This document shows, piece by piece, positions 8,101-16,300 of a stretch of DNA of 31,136 bases. The translations under genes and the position numbers were made by a program. The DNA is from an uncultured Helcococcus sp. (GTDB lineage: Bacteria > Bacillota > Clostridia > Tissierellales > Peptoniphilaceae), in contig CAMXYZ010000004.1 of NCBI GenBank assembly GCA_947253305.1, positions 1-31,136 of the forward strand, written 5' to 3'. The notes beneath the pieces were generated by a model. It made no database searches, was not told the DNA's origin, and saw only the letters and a program-made list of their open reading frames with translations. Each line of letters opens with the position of its first letter. Positions within the stretch are counted from its first letter, which is position 1.

Positions 8101-9933
8101 ATGAAATATTCAGAAAGTCAATTGCAAGCAATTAATCACATGGATGGTCCAGCGCTTATACTCGCCGTACCGGGTTCTGGTAAGACTACAGTTCTACTTG
8201 CAAGAATCAACAATTTAATCAATAAAGGAGTAAGTCCTGATAATATCTTGGCTATGACTTTTTCTAGATCTCAAGCATTCGATATGAAGAAAAGATATAC
8301 TGAACTTTATGGAAATTCAAGCATTGAATTTTCTACTATTCACGCATTCGCCTATGGAATTATTAGATCCTTTTATAATAAAGATGTCGAGTTAATCGAA
8401 TCTAATAAGAAATATAATAAGTATCAAATTGTTCAACACATTTATTCTAGAACCAGACATAGAAAGATGAATGACGAACAATTAGAGGCTTTTTTTAGGG
8501 TGTCTAGTTTCTTAAAGAATACTTTGATGGATTATGAAGACTATAAAAATATGTATTCGTCAGCATTTACTGGTTTTGAAAAAGTCTATAATGAATATGA
8601 AAAATTTAAACACGAAAGAAATTTAATAGATTTTGACGATATGCTATTGATAGCATTAAAAATATTACAAGACAATAAGCATGCACTCAAATATCTACAA
8701 GACAAATTTAGATATATTCAAATTGATGAGGGACAAGATACATCATATGTTCAATTTAGAATTATTAGATTAATTAGTGAACCAGAGAATAATTTATTCA
8801 TAGTTTCAGACGATGATCAGTCCATATATGGATTTAGAGGTGCATCCGCTCGAGAACTTTTGAATTTTAAGAACTATTATCCAGATGCCAAGCTTTACTA
8901 TATGCAAAATAACTACAGATCTACAGATTCAATTGTACAGGTATCTAATAAGTTAATTCAAAATAATAAAAATAGATACGACAAATCTATTAAGTCCGTT
9001 ATGTCAAAGGGTGAAACAATCAATATTAATAAGGTTAAAAACACAAGCTCTCAGACTAAACACGTGATTGAAAGTGCATTGAAAGATATCGAAAATGGAG
9101 AATCTGTTGCGATACTTTACAGAAATAATATATCCGCAATTAATATAATAAATGAACTTGAAAATGTAGATTTCTTTATTAAGGAAGGAAAATTAGCCTT
9201 TTATTCAAATCAAATAATAAGAGATATTATTGATACTGTTAATTTTGCAATAGACCAATATGATATAGAAAGTTTTGAAAGAATTTATTATAAGTTTAAT
9301 CTATATATAAAAAAAGACTTTGTAGAACAAGTTAAATATATGGAGCAAAATATTGATATCATCCAGAGACTTATGGAAGCCGAAGGAATGAATCAATTCT
9401 TCTTAGAAAAAATCTATCTCCTATCTTTCCATATAAGAAAACTTCAGGACATGGATTTTCATAAGCAAATAAGATATATAATTTTCAATATGGACTATTA
9501 TGAATATTTAAAAGAATTAGCTAGAAGAACATCATCTTCCCCAATAGTTTTTGATAGAATCATCGATACATTATTAAATATATCTGAAAATGTAAAGACC
9601 GTTAAAGAGTTCGAAGATAAGATTGAATATTTAATTGATAAGCAAAAATCTCACAGTATTAATTCGAGTCAATTAACACTTTCTACAATACATGGTTCAA
9701 AAGGACTAGAATTTGACAATGTCTATATGATTGATTTGGTATATAAGGAATTTCCTTCTTCGTATTCTACTACTGTAAAGGAAGACTTGGGTATATTAGA
9801 AGAAGAAAGAAGACTTTTCTATGTAGGAATGACTAGAGCTAGAAAAAATCTTTCTCTATATTATCCTGCAAGACTTTATGATAATGAAGTTGAAAAATCT
9901 CAATTCTTGGATGAGATACTTAGAGATATTTAA
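8101..9933 (+). CDS. Compact UvrD/PcrA-family superfamily 1 DNA helicase
   Basis: A 610-residue ATP-dependent 3'-5' helicase-family protein. SF1 motifs are visible in order: Q-motif region (SESQLQAINH, 4-13), Walker A AVPGSGKTT with Lys28, motif Ia TFSRSQA, motif II DEGQDT (Asp209-Glu210), motif III DDDQSIYGFRGA, motif IV NYRST, motif V STIHGSKGLEF and motif VI VGMTRARK. It is 100 or more residues shorter than typical PcrA/UvrD, with reduced 2B and C-terminal parts, so it is probably a paralogue and not the main PcrA. The ATG at 8101 follows AAGGAG. It stands alone on the plus strand between minus-strand operons, with its own promoter. Role in repair or replication is inferred from family. 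Confidence 0.9.
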   Translation: MKYSESQLQAINHMDGPALILAVPGSGKTTVLLARINNLINKGVSPDNILAMTFSRSQAFDMKKRYTELYGNSSIEFSTIHAFAYGIIRSFYNKDVELIESNKKYNKYQIVQHIYSRTRHRKMNDEQLEAFFRVSSFLKNTLMDYEDYKNMYSSAFTGFEKVYNEYEKFKHERNLIDFDDMLLIALKILQDNKHALKYLQDKFRYIQIDEGQDTSYVQFRIIRLISEPENNLFIVSDDDQSIYGFRGASARELLNFKNYYPDAKLYYMQNNYRSTDSIVQVSNKLIQNNKNRYDKSIKSVMSKGETININKVKNTSSQTKHVIESALKDIENGESVAILYRNNISAINIINELENVDFFIKEGKLAFYSNQIIRDIIDTVNFAIDQYDIESFERIYYKFNLYIKKDFVEQVKYMEQNIDIIQRLMEAEGMNQFFLEKIYLLSFHIRKLQDMDFHKQIRYIIFNMDYYEYLKELARRTSSSPIVFDRIIDTLLNISENVKTVKEFEDKIEYLIDKQKSHSINSSQLTLSTIHGSKGLEFDNVYMIDLVYKEFPSSYSTTVKEDLGILEEERRLFYVGMTRARKNLSLYYPARLYDNEVEKSQFLDEILRDI

Positions 9934-9999
9934 TTTATTTCAAACATTATCAAGTACTACAATTTAAATAATAATTAACAATTTTATTAAATTAAAGAA

Positions 10000-10026
10000 T
10001 GACGAGGAATCTTAACTTCCTCGTCA
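10000..10026. terminator. Bidirectional terminator between convergent helicase and lipoprotein operons
   Basis: A perfect 10-bp stem, TGACGAGGAA (10000-10009) and TTCCTCGTCA (10017-10026) with a 7-nt loop, is GC-rich for this genome. It lies 66 nt after the helicase stop and 35 nt after the last lipoprotein stop. T-rich but broken tails occur on both sides, so it can serve both transcripts. Confidence 0.75.
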
Positions 10027-10061
10027 CTATATATTTAAAAATCTTTTGAATAGTATCAATA

Positions 10062-10781
10062 CTATTCTTTTATTTCTTCATATTTCGCATTGCTTGTTTC
10101 AGCGGCTTCTTTTGTAGGAGTTCCTGCATAACCTTTTACTACTAATCCATGCGAATTGAGAAATGTCCCTAATTCAACTTTCTCAACACTTTTTGGTATT
10201 TCTATTTCTCTTAAATTTTCACAGTAAGAAAACACGCTATTTTGAATCTCTTTTAATCCTTCATTTAATCTTACATCTCTTAACGATTTAGCTTTTACGA
10301 ATCCGCCTTCCTTTATCACTTCTAAACCTTCTGATACAAAAATTTCTAATACTTCATTAGTTCCAAATACACCTTTTCCTAGTTCTTTAAGGTTTTTCCC
10401 AAGTCTAATTGCTTTTACATATGGATTATGATTATATGCGTATCCACTAATTTTAACTACTTTCTTACCATCATATTCATCAGCTATATATACCATTGGG
10501 TCCTCGCCTTTATATACCCCTAATGCTATATCTCCTTCTGGTGTATTACTCCATTCAAATTCTTCTAATGGTGTTGGTGGGATTGACATTAATTTTTCAT
10601 ATGTTACTTCGCCACTCATATCAGCTTTATCATTTTCTTGTGTGTTTTCTTTTTGAGTTTCTTCTGTTATATTTACATCAGTTTCTTTAGTTGTTTCTTT
10701 TACCGTTTCAGTTTCTTTCTTTCCACATGCTGATAGGACTAATATTAATCCTAGTAATGTGATTAAAAATCTTTTTTTCAT
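10062..10781 (-). CDS. BspA-like leucine-rich-repeat lipoprotein, paralogue 4 of 4 in transcription order
   Basis: A 239-residue surface lipoprotein and the last of four tandem copies. The signal peptide ends in lipobox LSAC (Cys19), followed by a Thr/Glu/Lys-rich linker (about 20-55) and a conserved core beginning MSGEVTYEKL. The C-terminal half holds four repeats of 22-23 residues of LRR_5/BspA type (LxEIxIPxSVxxVxxGxF) and a final KGYAGTPTKEAAE segment like that closing many BspA domains. Its signal peptide (MKKRFLITLLG) differs from the near-identical ones of the other three, and it has FSYCENL in the third repeat where paralogues 2 and 3 have FAGLGEN. BspA-type repeats often mediate adhesion; here that is inference. 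It precedes the terminator at 10000-10026. Confidence 0.85.
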   Translation of the reverse strand: MKKRFLITLLGLILVLSACGKKETETVKETTKETDVNITEETQKENTQENDKADMSGEVTYEKLMSIPPTPLEEFEWSNTPEGDIALGVYKGEDPMVYIADEYDGKKVVKISGYAYNHNPYVKAIRLGKNLKELGKGVFGTNEVLEIFVSEGLEVIKEGGFVKAKSLRDVRLNEGLKEIQNSVFSYCENLREIEIPKSVEKVELGTFLNSHGLVVKGYAGTPTKEAAETSNAKYEEIKE

Positions 10782-10794
10782 AATTTCCTCCTAC

Positions 10795-10883
10795 CTAAGC
10801 TAAGCCTATAACCAAAGTTACTTGCTTAGCTTAAGACTTTAACAAAGTCTTAAGTGTTTATATTCAAAAAATCTTATGATTTT
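10795..10883 (-). repeat. Intergenic hairpin element, copy 1
   Basis: Between paralogues 3 and 4. Stem A pairs TAAGCTAAGC (10796-10805) with GCTTAGCTTA (10824-10833). Stem B pairs CTTAAGACTTT (10830-10840) with AAAGTCTTAAG (10844-10854) around a 3-nt loop. Stem C is AAAATC/GATTTT (10868-10883), followed on the minus strand by extra T. Stems A and B share bases 10830-10833, so full pairing of both is exclusive. In mRNA order stem C comes first, right after the stop codon, and stem A lies just before the next ribosome site. Confidence 0.85.
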
Positions 10884-10902
10884 AATTATATATATAACAA
10901 AT

Positions 10903-11625
10903 TTATTCTTTTATTGCTTCGAATTCTCTTCCATCTTCTTTAGCTGCTTGTTCTGCAACTGATCCTGGATATCCTTTTATTACTAATTTTGAGCTGCCAA
11001 ATAATGCTCCAGGTTCTATACTTTCAACACTTTTTGGTATTACTAATTCTGTCATGTTTTCACCTAAACCAGCAAACGCACTATTTTTAATTTCTTTTAG
11101 CCCCTCATTTAATCTCACCTCTTTCAAAGCCTTTGCTCTAACAAAAGCACCTCTTTCAATAACTTCTAATCCTTCTGACACAAATATTTCTAATACTTCG
11201 TTTGAACCAAATACACCTTGTCCTAATTCTTTAAGATTTTTTCCAAGTCTAATTGCCTTTACATAAGGGTTATGATTGTATGCTAGTCCACTAATTTTAA
11301 CTACTTTTTTCCCATCATATTCATCAGCTATATATACCATTGGATCTTCACCTTTATATATTCCTAATGCTATGTCTCCTTCTGGTGTATTGCTCCATTC
11401 AAATTCTTCTAATGGTGTTGGTGGGATTGACATTAATTTTTCATATGTTACTTCTCCACTCATATCAGCTTTATCATTTTCTGGTGTGTTTTCTTTTTGA
11501 GTTTCTTCTGTTGTATTTACATCAGTTTCTTTAGTTGTTTCTTGTACTGATTCATTTTCTTTCTTTCCACATGCTGATAGTACTAAAATTAATGCCATCA
11601 TCATAATTAATATTTTCTTTTTCAT
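10903..11625 (-). CDS. BspA-like leucine-rich-repeat lipoprotein, paralogue 3 of 4
   Basis: A 240-residue lipoprotein with signal peptide and lipobox LSAC (Cys19), an acidic Thr-rich linker, the shared core (about 55-140) and four BspA-type repeats. Its third repeat has one extra residue (FAGLGENMTEL) relative to the 239-residue copies. The end is KGYPGSVAEQAAKEDG. At the DNA level the first 190 bases match paralogue 1 exactly, yet in the middle of the core it carries silent differences (for example at 11347-11392) from the other three, a sign of mosaic origin. It is preceded by AGGAGG-type spacing (GAGGATAAA) and flanked on both sides by hairpin elements. Role presumed surface binding; not shown by sequence. 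Confidence 0.85.
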   Translation of the reverse strand: MKKKILIMMMALILVLSACGKKENESVQETTKETDVNTTEETQKENTPENDKADMSGEVTYEKLMSIPPTPLEEFEWSNTPEGDIALGIYKGEDPMVYIADEYDGKKVVKISGLAYNHNPYVKAIRLGKNLKELGQGVFGSNEVLEIFVSEGLEVIERGAFVRAKALKEVRLNEGLKEIKNSAFAGLGENMTELVIPKSVESIEPGALFGSSKLVIKGYPGSVAEQAAKEDGREFEAIKE

Positions 11626-11661
11626 TTTATCCTCCTAATATTTAAATTTATCTATTAAAAC

Positions 11662-11758
11662 CTTAAGCTAAGCCTATAACCAAAGTTACTTGCTTAGCTT
11701 AAGACTTTATTAAAGTCTTAAGTGCATATACTTAAAATTTTTACAATTTTAAGTATAT
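11662..11758 (-). repeat. Intergenic hairpin element, copy 2 (with strongest AT stem)
   Basis: Between paralogues 2 and 3. Stem A is a perfect 12-bp pair, CTTAAGCTAAGC (11662-11673) and GCTTAGCTTAAG (11692-11703), with the same 18-nt loop as copy 1. Stem B is CTTAAGACTTT (11698-11708) and AAAGTCTTAAG (11712-11722). Stem C differs from the other copies: ATATACTTAAAATT (11726-11739) pairs with AATTTTAAGTATAT (11745-11758), 14 bp without mismatch and no T tail on the minus strand. Stems A and B overlap by the palindrome CTTAAG. Confidence 0.85.
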
Positions 11759-11769
11759 AATTAAAAATA

Positions 11770-12492
11770 CTACTCTTTTATTTCTTCATATTTTATTCCA
11801 CTCGCTTCAGCAGCTTCTTTTGTTGGAGTTCCTGCATATCTCTTTATTACTAGATTTGGATTATGGAAAAATGCTCCAGGTGTTATACTTTCAATACTTT
11901 TTGGTATTACTATTTCAGTTATATTTTCACCTAATCCAGCAAATGCACTATTTTTAATTTCTTTTAACCCTTCATTTAATCTCACTTCTCTTAATGACTT
12001 CGCACTATTGAAAGCGTCTCTTTCGATTATTTCTAATCCTTCTGATACAAATATTTCTAATACTTCGTTAGTACCAAATGCACCTTGTCCTAATTCTTTA
12101 AGATTTTTTCCAAGTCTAATTGCCTTTACATATGGGTTATGATTGTATGCTAATCCACTAATTTTAACTACTTTCTTACCATCATATTCATCAGCTATAT
12201 ATACCATTGGGTCCTCGCCTTTATATACCCCTAATGCTATATCTCCTTCTGGTGTATTACTCCATTCAAATTCTTCTAATGGTGTTGGTGGGATTGACAT
12301 TAATTTTTCATATGTTACTTCGCCACTCATATCAACTTTATCTTTTTCTGATGTATTATCTTCTTGAGTTTCTCCTGTTGTATTCACATCAGTTTCTTTA
12401 GTTGTTTCTTGTACTGTTTCAGTTTCTTTCTTTCCACATGCTGATAGAACTAATACCAATGCCATCATCATAATTAATATTTTCTTTTTCAT
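11770..12492 (-). CDS. BspA-like leucine-rich-repeat lipoprotein, paralogue 2 of 4
   Basis: A 240-residue lipoprotein built like its neighbours: signal peptide MKKKILIMMM to lipobox LSAC (Cys19), linker, conserved core and four 22-23 residue BspA-type repeats. The linker is its most distinct N-terminal part (GETQEDNTSEKDKVD where paralogues 1 and 3 have EETQKENTPENDKAD). Like paralogue 3 it has the LGEN insertion in repeat three, and like paralogue 4 it ends in YAGTPTKEAAE, so it combines features of both. The start follows an AGGAGG ribosome site. It is surface-exposed by lipid anchoring. Ligand unknown. Confidence 0.85.
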   Translation of the reverse strand: MKKKILIMMMALVLVLSACGKKETETVQETTKETDVNTTGETQEDNTSEKDKVDMSGEVTYEKLMSIPPTPLEEFEWSNTPEGDIALGVYKGEDPMVYIADEYDGKKVVKISGLAYNHNPYVKAIRLGKNLKELGQGAFGTNEVLEIFVSEGLEIIERDAFNSAKSLREVRLNEGLKEIKNSAFAGLGENITEIVIPKSIESITPGAFFHNPNLVIKRYAGTPTKEAAEASGIKYEEIKE

Positions 12493-12515
12493 TTTTTCCT
12501 CCTATATATTAAGCT

Positions 12516-12606
12516 CTTAAGCTAAGCCTATAACCGTAGTTATTTGCTTAGCTTAAGACTTTAATAAAGTCTTAAGTGTTTATACTCAAAAAAATCTTAC
12601 GATTTT
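12516..12606 (-). repeat. Intergenic hairpin element, copy 3
   Basis: Between paralogues 1 and 2. Stem A: CTTAAGCTAAGC (12516-12527) with GCTTAGCTTAAG (12546-12557). The 18-nt loop has four changes relative to copies 1 and 2, while both arms are unchanged. Stem B: CTTAAGACTTT (12552-12562) with AAAGTCTTAAG (12566-12576). Stem C: AAAATC (12591-12596) with GATTTT (12601-12606), followed on the minus strand by a T run, which resembles a weak terminator directly after the stop of paralogue 1. Confidence 0.85.
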
Positions 12607-12626
12607 AATTATATTAATAAGGAATA

Positions 12627-13346
12627 CTATTCCTTGATTTCTTCGTATTTAATTCCATCCTCTTCTGCTGCTTGTTTTGCCGGAGAACCTTCATAACCTT
12701 TAACTGTTAATTCTTTAGAACCTATAAATGCACCAAGTTCAACTTTTTCAACACTTTTTGGTATTGTTAATTCCCTCAAGTTTTCACAAAATGCAAACGC
12801 ACTGTTTTCTATTTCCTTTAATCCTTCATTTAATCTAACGTCTTTTAAAGATTTTGTGCTAATAAATGCACCTTCTTTGATGATTTCTAAACCTTCTGAT
12901 ACAAATATTTCTAATGTTTCGTTTGAACCAAATACACCCTTTCCTAGTTCTTTAAGATTTTTACCTAATCTAATAGCTTTAACGTATGGATTATGATTGT
13001 ATGCTAATCCACTAATTTTAACTACTTTCTTACCATCATATTCATCAGCTATATATACCATTGGGTCCTCGCCTTTATATACCCCTAATGCTATATCTCC
13101 TTCTGGTGTATTACTCCATTCAAATTCTTCTAATGGTGTTGGTGGGATTGACATTAATTTTTCATATGTTACTTCTCCACTCATATCAGCTTTATCATTT
13201 TCTGGTGTGTTTTCTTTTTGAGTTTCTTCTGTTGTATTTACATCAGTTTCTTTAGTTGTTTCTTGTACTGATTCATTTTCTTTCTTTCCACATGCTGATA
13301 GTACTAATACTAAAGCCATCATCATAATTAATATTTTCTTTTTCAT
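12627..13346 (-). CDS. BspA-like leucine-rich-repeat lipoprotein, paralogue 1 of 4
   Basis: A 239-residue lipoprotein, the first of the four in transcription order. Signal peptide and lipobox LSAC (Cys19) lead to a Thr/Glu-rich linker, the shared core and four repeats: about 117-139, 140-161, 162-184 and 185-207, with the pattern LxELxIPKSVEKVxxGAF. The end is KGYEGSPAKQAAEEDG. Its ATG lies 9 nt after the stop of the large TadG-like gene, and the TAG stop of that gene overlaps its AGGAGG ribosome site, so the two are translationally coupled. No hairpin element separates these two genes, unlike the gaps between the lipoproteins. This link suggests the large envelope protein and the lipoproteins work together. 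Confidence 0.86.
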   Translation of the reverse strand: MKKKILIMMMALVLVLSACGKKENESVQETTKETDVNTTEETQKENTPENDKADMSGEVTYEKLMSIPPTPLEEFEWSNTPEGDIALGVYKGEDPMVYIADEYDGKKVVKISGLAYNHNPYVKAIRLGKNLKELGKGVFGSNETLEIFVSEGLEIIKEGAFISTKSLKDVRLNEGLKEIENSAFAFCENLRELTIPKSVEKVELGAFIGSKELTVKGYEGSPAKQAAEEDGIKYEEIKE

Positions 13347-13355
13347 TTTTTCCTC

Positions 13356-16300
13356 CTAATATCCTCTTACGATATCAATATCGTAAGTATTCCAATCTTT
13401 TCTAATTTCTTGTCCATCTACATAATCCTTAAAGAGATTTAAGGTAAATAGAATAGGATCTACTTTTACTTTAGCTTTTAATTCATAATATGAATTTGAA
13501 TTTTTTAAAGAATAATCTCCACTAGTCTTAGCTCCAATATTCGTTTGTATCAGTTCAGCTATTCGCATATATGGATCATCTGATAGATTACCACTTAAAT
13601 AACTTAATAAGAATACCGTTAGATAATCGCTATAATAAAGACCTGTTGTTCTATTTTGTTTTTCTTCGAATTCACCTTTCGCTAAATGAGCTATTGCTAC
13701 AGGCAATTCATCAGTATCTGGTAATGTATAATGCCAATCATCTTCTGATTTAAAAGGTTCTATCGGAAATCCCGCTTCTAATCTATCTAAATCTTTAAAT
13801 GACTCAACTGTAGTTAACGCTGTTAACAAAGCTATTTTTGTTAATGGTATTGGAACTAATCCAGAAGTTGCAGTGTATAATGAAGTAGCAACAGCTTTAA
13901 TAACTCTTCCCGTAGCAGTTTGTGAACCCCAAAAATTCCGAAACGCCGACACTTGATTAAACCCAAATCTTATCTTATAGAGATCTGAATACATAGAAGC
14001 TACATTTTCTGCATTATTCTTAGTTCCTTGTAAGATGTATTCTATCTCTGCTAGATATGCTTGATTGTTTTTATCATTTATTCTTATTCCCGTCATTGTT
14101 CTATTCTTGAATCTTATAGCTTTTGCTTTTTCAAAATCTTCTTCGTTTAAGATATCAAATTTTTTCCAAAGTTCTTCTTGTCCACTATAATCAGGGGATC
14201 GTATGCTAAAGTTTTTCTTTTCTTCTTCTGATGCTAACTTAAACATTCCTTCATTATCAAATGTTGCGAAACTAAACATATTCATCGCATATGTTGTTGT
14301 AAATATTTCATCTCTTATTAATGAGAAATCTTTATTTAGTAATTTTCTAAATTGCCCTATAACTGATGCAAATATATTTGTATCCTTAAATGTTGAATTC
14401 CCAGAATATTCTTTATTTACTGGAGTGCTACTACCTTTAAATCTCTTTGAATTTTCTTCACTTTTATCGAGTTTTTTTGCATCATCTTTTGCTGAATCAA
14501 ATTCTTTTAAAGCTTTATCCACCGTATCTTTATCTTTATAGGCTCTTTCGAGAGCATTATAAAGGAATTTGTAAAGTTTTGGTACTTCATAATTATCTTC
14601 TTCTGGATCCATTACTGGATTATGACTTCCCTTTTTAATATTTGTAGTGTCAAATATTTTTTCTGGTTGTTTGTAGTATTTTTCAAACATTGTTTTCTGA
14701 TGAGAGTCCAAATCTTTATTTATCTTATCTACTTTGTTCATATTATCGTTTATAACTGTTAAGAAATAATCATAATCTTTTATAGTCATAATTGGATTTT
14801 TGTTATATTTAAAATCTTCAAGATTTTTTCTAATTTTATCCATTTCACTTTTTATATTTTTGACTCTTTGTTTAAATTCATTTACATTTTCTTCAGTTAC
14901 ATTTTCGATAAATTCACTTTCAATTCTCTCACTAATTTCTTTTCTATCCGCTTCAGCTATATCTGATTCATAGCCTGGTTCATTAGCCTTTTCTTCCCAC
15001 TTATTAAAATTAGTTTTATAATTTTTTACTAATTTTAATAATTCATCTAATGATGGTATATTATCGCTTGAAGTAAATATATTTCCTTTATCTCCATTTA
15101 ATACAAGATTTAATTTTTCATCAATTCCTAAAAGTGTTCCATAAAATACAAGCATAGTTTCTGAAATTTCACTTAATATCGTTTCATAACTTACTTCTTT
15201 TCCATCAATCGTTATAGTTTGATTATTTGGATTGATTAGATGTATATTATCTCTTGATATGCTATGAATTAAATCTGTATTTATCCTATACTCATCATCT
15301 GTCGGATACTCCTTTAGATATGATTCATATATTTTTTTATATTCTTTCATAGCATTATCATATTTTGTTTTACTTTCGGATACATCATCTTTTACTTTTA
15401 AATCTTCAATTAATTTCATCTTCACATATAAAATTGTTAGTTGATCTATCGCTTGATTCAACTCATCATTCATTTTATATACACCTTCATCTCTATTTGA
15501 ACCGAAGGATTCTGACCACCAGTAAAATCTATTTAAATCTCCTGGATTACTTCCTGGTTTAATTTCTGAGATGTTTTTTAGATGATTTGTTATTAGAATA
15601 GCTTTATCTTTTATCTGATCTTCTAATTTACTCTCGAAATCTTTTATTAATTTATCAAACTTTGATTTTTCTAGATATATTTCTTCTCCATCTTTTATAA
15701 TTATATCTTTAACTGGAGAGTTTTCTAAATCATCTTTGTACTTTTCAATTAACTCATTTACTTTCGTAATCTCATTTTTATCAAGAGTTGCTCTATTGTA
15801 AATTTCAAGCTCTGATTCTTTACCTTTAACCATCAGATGAATTTCATAAGATCTTTTATGTAGTTTTTCGTAAGAATCTTTTATTGTTAATAATTTACTT
15901 CTAAGTGCTTCAAATGCTTCTATTCTTAAATCATTTGTCAATTCATTATATTCTCTTAGTACAGTGTATAGATTAAAAGCTTTTCTTAATAATTCTGATT
16001 CACTCTCATAAAATTCTGTCTTTCTATCTATTAGCTCCTTATCTTTATCAGCATTTTTTATGAAGCTTGAAAATTCGTTTAAATCATCATAACGTTCAAT
16101 AATATCTTCCATAATTTGAGCTGGTGCCCTATATTTAGAAAATTCTACGATTTCTTTTTTAATCATTGCTGGATTACTCAAATTTGCATTTTCTACGGGA
16201 GCTATAAAATTTTCTTTATTCAATAACTTAGCTTTTAAGAAATTTCTACTATCTTTATTATTCTTATCTATAGGATGTAAAGAATTTTTAAAATGTTCTT

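Larger units (their letters stand above)
10062..13346 (-). repeat. Tandem array of four lipoprotein genes with intergenic hairpin cassettes
   Basis: Start codons at 13346, 12492, 11625 and 10781 give repeat periods of 854, 867 and 844 nt, each unit being one gene plus one intergenic hairpin element. Sequence identity is blocky. Genes 12627 and 11770 share 185 identical bases (12991-13175 and 12137-12321). Genes 12627 and 10903 share 194 (13114-13307 and 11393-11586). Genes 11770 and 10062 share 182 (12153-12334 and 10442-10623). The C-terminal repeat regions differ much more. Confidence 0.9.

Noticed and set aside
10795..12606. Repeated intergenic hairpins as a CRISPR array or insertion sequence remnant
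   Set aside because: Units are 850 nt apart with genes between them, there are no spacers, no transposase fragment and no terminal inverted repeats or target duplications that I can see.
11054..13255. Plus-strand open frames of 64-74 codons that recur opposite each lipoprotein gene
   Set aside because: They repeat only because the lipoprotein genes repeat; they lack ribosome sites and have low-complexity hydrophobic translations.
14203..14541. 112-codon plus-strand open frame inside the TadG-like gene
   Set aside because: It lies wholly antisense to a longer, well-supported coding region with a good ribosome site.
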